Positions 45,422 through 53,426 of a stretch of DNA of 64,000 nt are shown one piece after another. Origin of the DNA: Methylovorus mays. Its GTDB lineage: Bacteria > Pseudomonadota > Gammaproteobacteria > Burkholderiales > Methylophilaceae. Made by a program: the position numbers and the translations under genes. Each line of letters starts with the position of its first letter. Within the stretch, counting starts at the first letter, position 1. The notes under the pieces were generated by a model. It did no database searches. It worked only from the letters and a program-made list of their open reading frames with translations, and was not told the origin of the DNA. The stretch covers positions 62,001-126,000 of the forward strand of contig NZ_JAJAVG010000007.1 of assembly GCF_020531915.1 (NCBI RefSeq), in the 5' to 3' direction.

Positions 45422-45606
45422 CTCGTGATTCCTCACATTATTGAGTTCAACTTGCCAGATGAACCTTTGAGTCTAGGGTAACCGTGTGACAAAGTCGTTT
45501 TTTTCATGTTCGGGCTCGAAATACGTTGCCCGGATGCGACGATGATACAGTCACCCTTCTTTGCTCTGTTAAGTTTTAGCCTGCCCTGTTTAGCCAGAGC
45601 ATTCAT

Positions 45607-46122
45607 TTAGAAATTGTCGGTGCGGGTAAACAAACCTACGCGCAGATCCTGCGCATTGTAAATTTCACGACCATCAATTTCCATATGGGCATCGGCGATG
45701 CCCATGACCAGCTTGCGCATAATGACGCGTTTCAGATCAATACGATAAGTGACCAGCTTGGCGGTAGGCAATACCTGACCGGTAAACTTTACCTCGCCAG
45801 CGCCCAGCGCACGGCCGCGGCCCGCACCGCCCATCCAGCCCAGGTAGAACCCCACCAGTTGCCACATGGCATCCAGACCCAGACAGCCAGGCATCACAGG
45901 ATCACCTTCAAAATGGCATTGAAAGAACCAGAGATCAGGCTTGATATCCAGTTCAGCCACAATCTGGCCGTGGCCGTATTTGCCGCCATCTTCGGTAATC
46001 GACACAATACGATCGAACATCAGCATGGGTGGCAAGGGCAACTGGGCATTGCCAGCGCCGAACATTTCGCCCCGGCCACAGGCCAAAAGCTCTTCAAAAG
46101 TGAAACTGTTTTGTTTTTGCAT
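45607..46122 (-). CDS. fabA: 3-hydroxydecanoyl-ACP dehydratase/isomerase
   Basis: Introduces the cis double bond of unsaturated fatty acids. The 171-residue protein has the active histidine in [21 protein letters not shown], with the aspartate in the same block, and a typical N terminus ([19 protein letters not shown]). I start at the ATG at 46122; the frame extends upstream without similarity. It pairs with fabB downstream. Divergent from mxaR. Confidence 0.96.
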   Translation of the reverse strand: MQKQNSFTFEELLACGRGEMFGAGNAQLPLPPMLMFDRIVSITEDGGKYGHGQIVAELDIKPDLWFFQCHFEGDPVMPGCLGLDAMWQLVGFYLGWMGGAGRGRALGAGEVKFTGQVLPTAKLVTYRIDLKRVIMRKLVMGIADAHMEIDGREIYNAQDLRVGLFTRTDNF

Positions 46123-46172
46123 GTAATTCTGCTTGTAGGATGCTGATCGGTAAAAAAACAGTATTTTCGCCG

Positions 46173-46188
46173 GAAACGCTTCGAAACG
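46173..46188. repeat. Direct GAAACG repeat in the fabA-mxaR gap
   Basis: GAAACG occurs at 46173-46178 and 46183-46188, ten bases apart around a TTCGAA centre. One helical turn of spacing could suit a regulator controlling fabA or mxaR. No further evidence. Confidence 0.3.
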
Positions 46189-46314
46189 AAAGCCCTTTGA
46201 AAATAAACTATATTTTGCGAGGGGTATACCGATCTGTTTACACCCCCTGGGAATCTGGCTAAGATGCCGTAACATTTTTTTACATTCACCCCCTCTACTA
46301 TCAGGATCAAGTCA

Positions 46315-47331
46315 ATGAGTGACCGTCTTTTAGCTGACTGGCAAGCGCATGCGTTAAACCTGGAATCCGAAATCAACAAGGTCGTCGTCGGTCAGGAATC
46401 GCCGGTGCGACTGATCACCACCGCCATTTTTGCACGCGGCCACGTGTTGCTGGAGGGGGATGTCGGCGTAGGCAAAACCACCTTGCTGCGTGCGTTTACC
46501 CGTGGCATTGGCGGCGGTTACCAGCGGATTGAAGGTACCATCGACCTGATGCCCAACGATCTGGTGTACCACACCTACCTGGGCGAAGATGGCCGCCCGC
46601 ATGTTAGCCCCGGCCCATTGCTGTCCGAAGGTGAAAACCTGGCGGTGTTCTTCTTCAACGAAATCAACCGTGCCCGCCCGCAAGTGCACTCGCTGCTACT
46701 GCGCGTCATGGCCGAGCGCACCCTGTCCGCCTTCAACAAGGAACACCAGTTCCCGCACATGCTGGTATTTGCTGACCGCAACCAGGTAGAAAAAGAAGAA
46801 ACTTTTGAAATCCCGTCCGCTGCCCGCGATCGTTTCATGATGGAAATCCCCATCGTGGTCCCCAGTGATGCCGAGGTCATGGAATCGCTGATGTTCGATA
46901 CGCGCTTCCACAATGTGGATGCGCTGGTTGAACGAGTACCCGCCGGTATTCTGCAGTTTGATCAACTGAATGAATTTGCGGCCCTGGTGCAAGATAAGGT
47001 GCAAGCCAGCCCTGCCTTGCGTCGCTATGCCCTCAATCTGTGGCTGGCCACCAAGACACCAGGCCAATATGGCATACAGATCAGCGGCGTCGACATCAAT
47101 CGTCTGGTGATCGCTGGCGCCAGTCCACGCGGCATGGCGATGATGCTGCGCGCTGCGCGCGTCAATGCCTGGCTGAATGGTCGCGATGCCGTATTGCCGG
47201 AAGACATACACGCTGTGTTCCACGAAACTGTGGCGCATCGTCTGGTATTCAGCCCGGTCTATGAAATGCGCCGCACCGAGATTGCCCGTGAATTACTGTC
47301 CGGCATTGTGAATGCCATCAGCGTTCCTTGA
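46315..47331 (+). CDS. mxaR: MoxR-family AAA+ ATPase
   Basis: A 338-residue MoxR ATPase with Walker A GDVGVGKT at 48-55, Walker B in LAVFFFNEINRARPQ, and sensor residues in MLVFADRNQVEKEETFEIPSAARDRF (shown in parts). MoxR proteins act with VWA partners as chaperones for metal insertion. The following genes mxaS, mxaA, mxaC, mxaK and mxaL are the usual methanol dehydrogenase maturation set, so this is mxaR. Together they are needed for calcium insertion into MxaFI. Structural genes mxaFJGI are not in this window. Confidence 0.92.
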   Translation: MSDRLLADWQAHALNLESEINKVVVGQESPVRLITTAIFARGHVLLEGDVGVGKTTLLRAFTRGIGGGYQRIEGTIDLMPNDLVYHTYLGEDGRPHVSPGPLLSEGENLAVFFFNEINRARPQVHSLLLRVMAERTLSAFNKEHQFPHMLVFADRNQVEKEETFEIPSAARDRFMMEIPIVVPSDAEVMESLMFDTRFHNVDALVERVPAGILQFDQLNEFAALVQDKVQASPALRRYALNLWLATKTPGQYGIQISGVDINRLVIAGASPRGMAMMLRAARVNAWLNGRDAVLPEDIHAVFHETVAHRLVFSPVYEMRRTEIARELLSGIVNAISVP

Positions 47332-47433
47332 GTCGACAGGTGCTGAACCCTCGCATGCTCCTGACTTTCATGCTGAACACCGGTGACACACCAGGCATTA
47401 AGGCCATTGATTTTACGGAATAGTTGACCGCAC

Positions 47434-48297
47434 ATGACCCACGCACTTGCCAAGGAATTCACTTACCAGATCGGCTGGCGCTCACGCGGGCGCCATGCTG
47501 GCCGCCACGCCAGCGTACAGCGTGGGCTGGGCATGGACTTCGTCGGCCATGCACCGTTAATTTCCTACCCGGATCCGCGCCGTATCGACTTGCGCCTGAC
47601 GCTGCGCGACCCCGCCGAGCAGGTGTTTGTGCGTATCTTCAATCAGCGCAGTGCTACCCCCATTTACGTGGTGTGCGATCTTTCGGGCTCCATGGGCTTC
47701 AGCGGCGAGCACCACAAGCTGCAGATTGCCGCGGAGATTACCGCATCGGCGGCGTATTCGGCCTCGCGCGTCAACGATCCATTCACTTTCATCGGCTTTG
47801 ATCAGCAGGTGCGCGAGGACTGGATGTCACACCCCAGCACTCGCCTGCAAGGCGCATATCAGATGGCCGAACGCCTGCGCGATTACCAGCCGCCGCAAGT
47901 CGGTGGCGATGGTCTGGCGCAGGTCGTGCCCTATCTCTCCCGTGAGCGGGCGCTGATTTTCCTGGTATCCGACTTTCATATGCCATTGCCAGTGCTGGAA
48001 GAAGCGCTGGTCGGCATGCAGCGCCATCACGTGGTGCCCATGGTGCTATGGGATGCGGCGGAATATCGCAAGCTGCCGGAATTTGGTGTCACCCACATTA
48101 CCGACAGTGAAACCGGCGAACGTCGCACGGTGTTTTTGCGCGGCGACATGCATGCACGCATACAGGCGGCCTTTGCCGAGCGCCGCGCGGCCCTTAGCGC
48201 ACTCCTCATGCGTTACGACCTGCCACCCTTTTTCATGGAAGACGGCTTCAAGCCAGACGCCTTAACCGAGTATTTTTACCAGTTTGTGGCTGCTTAA
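47434..48297 (+). CDS. mxaS: DUF58/VWA-like methanol dehydrogenase maturation protein
   Basis: A 287-residue DUF58 protein with a metal-site motif DLSGSMGFSG (D-x-S-x-S) in the middle and a long soluble part. Such proteins pair with MoxR ATPases. The gene lies between mxaR (102 bases) and mxaA (TAATG overlap), matching the known mxaRSACKL order. No membrane segment is clear, so it is probably cytoplasmic and works with MxaR. Confidence 0.9.
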   Translation: MTHALAKEFTYQIGWRSRGRHAGRHASVQRGLGMDFVGHAPLISYPDPRRIDLRLTLRDPAEQVFVRIFNQRSATPIYVVCDLSGSMGFSGEHHKLQIAAEITASAAYSASRVNDPFTFIGFDQQVREDWMSHPSTRLQGAYQMAERLRDYQPPQVGGDGLAQVVPYLSRERALIFLVSDFHMPLPVLEEALVGMQRHHVVPMVLWDAAEYRKLPEFGVTHITDSETGERRTVFLRGDMHARIQAAFAERRAALSALLMRYDLPPFFMEDGFKPDALTEYFYQFVAA

Positions 48298-49241
48298 TGA
48301 TGATCAACTCCCGGATACTCTCCCTGATATTGGTAGTGCTCAGCGTGCATGGCATCCCCGCCGCGCTTGCCGACAGTAAACCCAACCCGCAAGTGCTGGT
48401 CACTGAGATCAACCCCGCGCGTGACGTCGGCTACCATGTGGGCGATATCCTGCATCGCACCATCATCCTCAAGGCGCCCGCCAGCTACAAGTTGCTGGAC
48501 ACCTCACTGCCGCTCAAGGGCACGGAGAAAAAATACCGTGGACAAAATCAGGGCGTGGAAGTCCGCTCGGTGGATATCAGTGAAAAACAGCAAGGCGCTT
48601 TCAATATCTACACGCTCAAGCTGCAATACCAGGTGTTTACCAACAATGTAGTGGTGAAGCCCAGCCAACTGCCGGCGGAATACGTCAAGTTTGGTGGCGA
48701 AGGCCGCGTATTCCAGGTGCGAATTCCTTACTGGAGCTTCCGGATTTCCCCGCTGGCGGTATATGGCTCGGTTAAGATCGAAAACGACATGAGCCAATTG
48801 CGTGGCCCATTGCTACTGGATGACAGCCAGCAACGTCTGGCGCTGTGGATTGCACTCGGCACGCTGGCACTCTCACTGCTGGGGCTGCTGTACATTCTGG
48901 GCAACCGCCGCTGGCTGCCGCGCATGGGTGGTGAATTCGCACGCGCTTATCGCGATCTCAAGAAAATCCGCAAACAGAACCTGGGCCTGGAAACCGGCAT
49001 GACGCGCATGCACCATGCCCTGAATCAGAGTAGTGGTGGCAGTGTATTCAGCGCCGATGACATCATTGCCCGCAAACCGGCCTTTGCCAGCATCCGCGAT
49101 GAGCTGAACCAGTTCTTCCGCCTGTCGCGTCATGTGTTTTTTGATACGACGGCCAAACATCAGGTGCAGGGTGACCCCGAGCAATGGCTGCAACAATTTT
49201 GCCGCCACTGCCGCGATTGCGAACGAGGGCTGAACAAGTGA
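48297..49241 (+). CDS. mxaA: Methanol dehydrogenase maturation protein MxaA
   Basis: A 314-residue protein with a signal peptide (residues 1-25, ALADS). A periplasmic domain of about 150 residues follows (VGYHVGDILHRTIIL ... VFQVRIPYWSFRISPLAVYG), then a membrane helix around 182-202 and a cytoplasmic tail. MxaA is needed for calcium insertion into methanol dehydrogenase; the periplasmic part faces the enzyme. Start overlaps the mxaS stop, and its stop overlaps the GTG of mxaC. Confidence 0.92.
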   Translation: MMINSRILSLILVVLSVHGIPAALADSKPNPQVLVTEINPARDVGYHVGDILHRTIILKAPASYKLLDTSLPLKGTEKKYRGQNQGVEVRSVDISEKQQGAFNIYTLKLQYQVFTNNVVVKPSQLPAEYVKFGGEGRVFQVRIPYWSFRISPLAVYGSVKIENDMSQLRGPLLLDDSQQRLALWIALGTLALSLLGLLYILGNRRWLPRMGGEFARAYRDLKKIRKQNLGLETGMTRMHHALNQSSGGSVFSADDIIARKPAFASIRDELNQFFRLSRHVFFDTTAKHQVQGDPEQWLQQFCRHCRDCERGLNK

Positions 49242-50218
49242 ATTTCGTCACACCCTGGGTCCTGCTGTTGTTACCGCTGGCACTGGTGCCACTGCTGCTG
49301 GATCGCCAGCATAGCAAGAGTTACTCATGGATGCAGCTGATCCCGCGCGATGGCTTGTCCGACCTGCTGGGGCTTTTGCTCAAGATACTGGCGGCGCTGG
49401 CACTCATGTTCATTATCCTGGGCGTTGCCGGACCGGCCACACCCTCGCAACCCATTGAACGCACCGGCGTTGGCGCGCAGCTGGTACTGATCATAGATCG
49501 CAGCGCCAGTATGGACGACCCTTTTTCCGGCGCGATTGCCAGCGGACGCGCCGGTGAATCAAAGGCTGCCGCCGCCGAACGCCTGATTACCCGTTTCGTC
49601 AATGAGCGCAAGAACGATATGTTTGGCATGGTAACCTTCAGCAACTCCGCCATGCATGTGTTGCCCCTGACCGAGAGCAAGGAAGCCATTCTGGCGGCCA
49701 TTCGCGCGGCTGGCGGCTCGGCCCTGTTCCAGACCAATATCGGCAGTGGCCTGACAACGGGCCTTGCGCAGTTCGACAAGACGCCGGACTCGGGTTCCCG
49801 CGCCATTATCCTGCTGTCAGATGGCGGCGGCCGCATAGGCGCAGCCACGCAGGAGAAAATACGCGACTGGCTGGACCGCATGCACGTGACGCTGTACTGG
49901 ATCGTGCTGCGCCAGCCGGGCTCCATCAGTATTTTTGATGAGACCTACAAAACCCCGGATGACCGTCCACCACCACCGGCGATTGAGCTCAACGATTATT
50001 TCAAGACCCTGCGTTCCGGCTACCAGCCCTATGAAGCGGAAGATCCGCAATCGCTGGCAGCGGCGATTCAGGACATCAATCGCAAAGAGAAAAAACCGAT
50101 CAAGTACATTGAAGAGATTCCTGGCAAGGATTACGCGCCATGGTGCTACAGCATCGCCGCCGTTCTGATTGCCTTGCTGCTTGCCGTTAAATTCATTGAG
50201 GTCCGAACATGGCATTAA
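49238..50218 (+). CDS. mxaC: Von Willebrand A membrane protein MxaC
   Basis: A 326-residue protein with two N-terminal membrane helices (about 4-22 and 45-65), a VWA domain with the metal-site DRSAS at 87-91, and a C-terminal helix. It starts at GTG (49238) overlapping the mxaA stop, with GAGGG nine bases upstream; a longer frame from an ATG at 49184 lies within mxaA. It belongs to the calcium-insertion complex with MxaA, MxaK and MxaL. Confidence 0.9.
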   Translation: MNFVTPWVLLLLPLALVPLLLDRQHSKSYSWMQLIPRDGLSDLLGLLLKILAALALMFIILGVAGPATPSQPIERTGVGAQLVLIIDRSASMDDPFSGAIASGRAGESKAAAAERLITRFVNERKNDMFGMVTFSNSAMHVLPLTESKEAILAAIRAAGGSALFQTNIGSGLTTGLAQFDKTPDSGSRAIILLSDGGGRIGAATQEKIRDWLDRMHVTLYWIVLRQPGSISIFDETYKTPDDRPPPPAIELNDYFKTLRSGYQPYEAEDPQSLAAAIQDINRKEKKPIKYIEEIPGKDYAPWCYSIAAVLIALLLAVKFIEVRTWH

Positions 50219-50745
50219 GTGCTAAAAAATGGACGCTGATCCTCGGCGTCATTGCCATCGCCAGTGCCGCTGTTGCTGCAGGTGAAGCCTACCGCATCCA
50301 GCAAATCAAGGCGTTCAACGCTGCCATTAGCAAGGGCGATCCCCCGCAAACTGACAAGCAGTCTTACGAAGCCAAGTTTGCCGTGGCCTATTGGCAGGCC
50401 AAAAATGGCAGGCTGCAGGAAGCCACGCTCTTGTTCAGCCAGCTCAATGACCAAGGCACGGATACGCAACGCTCCGCCGTGCAATTCAATATGGGCAATA
50501 TCTTCTTCCTGCGCGGGCTCGCCATCAACGGCACCAACATGACGGTGCGCGACCAGACCGAATATCTGCTGACCCAGGCCAAAACCGCCTACCAGCAATC
50601 CCTGCGGCTGGATAACCACTTCTGGGATGCCCGTCACAATCTGGATCGCGTGCTGACCATGCTGCCCGCTCACCCAACGCCGGGCGTGGGCGATTCTGAT
50701 TCGCCGGGTCTGATCATGGGCAATATTCCGGTCGGGCTGCCTTGA
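50209..50745 (+). CDS. mxaK: Methanol dehydrogenase maturation protein MxaK
   Basis: A 178-residue protein with one N-terminal membrane helix (about 8-28). A TPR-like helical domain follows (YEAKFAVAYWQAKNGRLQEATLLFSQL ... FWDARHNLDRVL, in parts). MxaK is known from methanol dehydrogenase calcium insertion, though its exact activity is unclear. It overlaps mxaC by 10 bases and abuts mxaL. Confidence 0.9.
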   Translation: MALSAKKWTLILGVIAIASAAVAAGEAYRIQQIKAFNAAISKGDPPQTDKQSYEAKFAVAYWQAKNGRLQEATLLFSQLNDQGTDTQRSAVQFNMGNIFFLRGLAINGTNMTVRDQTEYLLTQAKTAYQQSLRLDNHFWDARHNLDRVLTMLPAHPTPGVGDSDSPGLIMGNIPVGLP

Positions 50746-50747
50746 TC

Positions 50748-51773
50748 ATGTGGCGCACTGAGCTGCTTAAACGGTTTGGGCATTACCTGTGGCACCGCCG
50801 CGATGCCGCCATGCTGGCAACCGCGTTTGTGCTGGTGCTGGCAGCGGCATTCAAACCGACCGTGCCCATCCCCCGCAATATCTACAGCTATGTGTTTGTG
50901 GTGGATATCAGCCAGAGCATGAACGTGAAAGGCATGTACTGGCATGGCAAGGAAGTCTCGCGCCTGGATTACACCAAGAGCATGCTGCACGACATCATCG
51001 GCCGCCTGCCCTGCGGCAGCCGGGTCAGCATCTCGCTGTTTGCAGGGGTCAGCGTGGCCGCGCTTTACACGCCGATCGAGGTCTGTGCCAACTACTCGGC
51101 CATTCAGGACACCATCGACCATATGGAATGGCGCATGGCCTGGTCTGGCAACAGCCGCCTGCGTGACAGCACGGAATCATTGAGCCGGTTATTGCGTGCC
51201 CTGCCGGAAGCTTCCCAAGTGGTGTTTTTTACCGATGGAGAAGAAGCTCCCAAGCTGCATGCCTTCAACACGCGCGACCTGAGCAATTTTCAGGGCGGTG
51301 GCTGGCTGATGGTGGGCATAGGCAGCATGGACCCGCACCCCATCCCCAAGATGGATGAGTCCAACAAGGTCATCGGCTACTGGTCGGCAGAAAACTTCAC
51401 CATGCAGCCCGGTATTGCCCAGATTTCGCAGCAGAATTTTGGTAACCGTGATGACAACGTCGCGCCTTCAGAAAATGACCGTTACGCATCCCGGCTGGAT
51501 GAGGAATACCTGATGCAACTGTCGAAAGAGATCCACGCGACCTATGTGCGTGGCGATAGTCTGCAAGCGGTGCGTAGCGCCATGAGCGAACTCAAGCCTT
51601 CCCGCCGCGATTTTTCGCCCATGCAGATCGACTGGATACTTGCTACTCTGGCGGGCATCGCCATCATCGGCGCTTATACCCCGCAACGGCTGGTGCATCT
51701 GTTCAAGCGCCTGCGGGCAGCCAGAGCCGAACGTCGTCAGCGCGCGGCCAGTTCAGCCGACCTGCGTTCATAA
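50748..51773 (+). CDS. mxaL: Von Willebrand A membrane protein MxaL
   Basis: A 341-residue protein with an N-terminal helix (about 20-36), a VWA domain with metal site DISQS at 53-57, and a C-terminal helix (ILATLAGIAIIGAY). It completes the mxaRSACKL set. I use the ATG at 50748; a TTG at 50742 overlaps the mxaK stop. Its last 37 bases overlap the 3' end of the convergent ygfX gene. mxaD, mxaE and mxaH do not follow here. Confidence 0.9.
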   Translation: MWRTELLKRFGHYLWHRRDAAMLATAFVLVLAAAFKPTVPIPRNIYSYVFVVDISQSMNVKGMYWHGKEVSRLDYTKSMLHDIIGRLPCGSRVSISLFAGVSVAALYTPIEVCANYSAIQDTIDHMEWRMAWSGNSRLRDSTESLSRLLRALPEASQVVFFTDGEEAPKLHAFNTRDLSNFQGGGWLMVGIGSMDPHPIPKMDESNKVIGYWSAENFTMQPGIAQISQQNFGNRDDNVAPSENDRYASRLDEEYLMQLSKEIHATYVRGDSLQAVRSAMSELKPSRRDFSPMQIDWILATLAGIAIIGAYTPQRLVHLFKRLRAARAERRQRAASSADLRS

Positions 51774-52204
51774 GCCCAGCGCAACTGCACGCGCAAGCGG
51801 CGCAAGGATTCCGCATCTGCGCTGTCGGCGAGCAGCACGAGGGCCTGCGGCCAACGCTGGTCAGCGCTGCGAAATCGAATCACCGTGAGCGCGCTGGTCA
51901 CCATGGAGTCCGGCAATATCGTGATCCCTGTAGCCTCACCATCATTGCGCCACGCCTGCCAGCCGCTTTCCGCTGACCATTGCAGTCGCATCCAGGCGTG
52001 CGGAACTGATCGCCAGGCATGGCGTTGCATCTGACGGATACTCGTCACCATCACAGTCAATACGCCCGCCAGCTTGCCCCACCATGGCAGAGGGACGATC
52101 AGCAACAGAAACACTGCGCTGGCACTCGCCACCATGAGAATGGCGGCGAGCCGGGGCGATGGACGAAGGTCGACTTGCAGGGGCTTCACGCTATAATGTC
52201 CCAT
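51737..52204 (-). CDS. ygfX: YgfX (CptA)-family membrane protein
   Basis: A 155-residue protein with two N-terminal membrane helices (about 18-37 and 43-56) and a soluble part, the layout of YgfX/CptA. The assignment is strengthened by its head-to-head neighbour ygfZ, its usual genomic partner. In E. coli YgfX has been described as a toxin-like protein acting on MreB/FtsZ, paired with SdhE; an sdhE gene is not seen here. It is the only minus gene between mxaL and ygfZ, and overlaps the mxaL tail. Confidence 0.8.
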   Translation of the reverse strand: MGHYSVKPLQVDLRPSPRLAAILMVASASAVFLLLIVPLPWWGKLAGVLTVMVTSIRQMQRHAWRSVPHAWMRLQWSAESGWQAWRNDGEATGITILPDSMVTSALTVIRFRSADQRWPQALVLLADSADAESLRRLRVQLRWAYERRSAELAAR

Positions 52205-52227
52205 TCGATTATTGATGGCTTACTATC

Positions 52228-53262
52228 ATGACGCAATGGCAAGATTTCTTACAGTCCCGCGGCGCCTCCATGGTCGATGGTCGCCTCCTTGATTTCGGCG
52301 CCCCCGCCAAAGAGTTGGCCGCCACCCGCCAAGATCATGTCATGGCCGACCTCTCCCATCTGGGTTTGCTGCAGGTAGATGGCGAAGATGCCATCTCCTT
52401 CCTGCAGGGCCAACTGACCAATGACATCAAGCTGCTGAACGGCAGCAACAGCCACTATGCAGGCTATTGCACAGCCAAAGGCCGCCTGCTGGCCCTGTTT
52501 CTCGCCTTTGCTCATCAGGGCCATATCCACCTGCAATTGAATGGCAGCCTGCTGGACCCCATCCTCAAGCGTCTTAAGATGTATGTGCTGCGCTCCAAGG
52601 TGGTGATTCAGGATGTGTCGGCCACTATCGTGCGCATCGGCGTGGCAGGCAGCAATAGCGAGGCGATTCTGGGGGCCATGTTTGAGTTTGTGCCAACAGA
52701 AATCCACGGCATCAGCACACAGGAAAATGCCACCCTGATCCGCTTGCCTGGCGCGTTGCCGCGCTTTGAGATTTTCACCGCGCAGGAAAATGCGCAAGAA
52801 CTCTGGCAAGAACTGGAGCAGCACTTTGACCCGGTCGGCCAGACCGGCTGGGACTGGCTGGAAATCGAAGCCGGCATTCCCGAAATATACCCCGCCACCC
52901 AGGAAGCCTTTGTGCCGCAAATGGTAAATCTGGATGCACTTGGCGGCATCAACTTCAAGAAAGGTTGCTATACCGGCCAGGAAATCGTCGCCCGTACCCA
53001 TTATCTGGGCAAGGTAAAACGCCGCTCATTCATCGGCAGCTTACCGGCGATGGAGCAGATTCCCGCACCAGGCGATGAGGTCTTTGCCGGAGAAGGCGAA
53101 GCCGTGGGCCAGGTAGTCCGCAGCAGCGGCATTGCGGGTGTCGAAAGCCGTGTGCTAGTCGAATTGCGACAAGAGGCCAGCGCTGGAAAATCCGTGACTT
53201 GCCACGGACTCCCGATCCACTGGCAACCTATGCCTTATCCATTCCCACCGGATAGAACCTGA
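52228..53262 (+). CDS. ygfZ: Folate-binding Fe-S maintenance protein YgfZ
   Basis: A 344-residue protein of the GcvT-like fold with the family signature KGCYTGQEIVARTHYLG (about residues 247-263). YgfZ uses tetrahydrofolate to support repair or assembly of certain iron-sulfur enzymes. It is divergent from ygfX with only 23 bases between starts. Start MTQWQDFLQSRG looks normal. Confidence 0.94.
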   Translation: MTQWQDFLQSRGASMVDGRLLDFGAPAKELAATRQDHVMADLSHLGLLQVDGEDAISFLQGQLTNDIKLLNGSNSHYAGYCTAKGRLLALFLAFAHQGHIHLQLNGSLLDPILKRLKMYVLRSKVVIQDVSATIVRIGVAGSNSEAILGAMFEFVPTEIHGISTQENATLIRLPGALPRFEIFTAQENAQELWQELEQHFDPVGQTGWDWLEIEAGIPEIYPATQEAFVPQMVNLDALGGINFKKGCYTGQEIVARTHYLGKVKRRSFIGSLPAMEQIPAPGDEVFAGEGEAVGQVVRSSGIAGVESRVLVELRQEASAGKSVTCHGLPIHWQPMPYPFPPDRT

Positions 53263-53273
53263 TAGTCGGCTCA

Positions 53274-53357
53274 TTTCCCGATCACGGTTTTCACGTCAGA
53301 TTCTGACTTTCTGCCCCTTCCGATGATCGGGAAAAAATCCCGGATGTTTTCGGGATT
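53274..53357 (+). promoter_or_regulatory. Alternating hairpin region upstream of the RTX gene
   Basis: Four complementary segments occur in order: TTTCCCGATC (53274-53283), GATCGGGAAA (53325-53334), AATCCCG (53336-53342) and CGGGATT (53351-53357). Arms 1+2 and 3+4 can form two hairpins, or arms 2+3 can pair as CGGGA-A5-TCCCG. A small hairpin GTCAG-ATT-CTGAC sits inside the first loop. This could be an attenuator-like leader, a ygfZ terminator or tandem operators. Confidence 0.5.
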
Positions 53358-53426
53358 AATTGGAAAATTCAGCTCAACCCTCTCACGTATGATGCTTGCT
53401 TCGTCCCGCAAAGAGAGCAAGTCACC

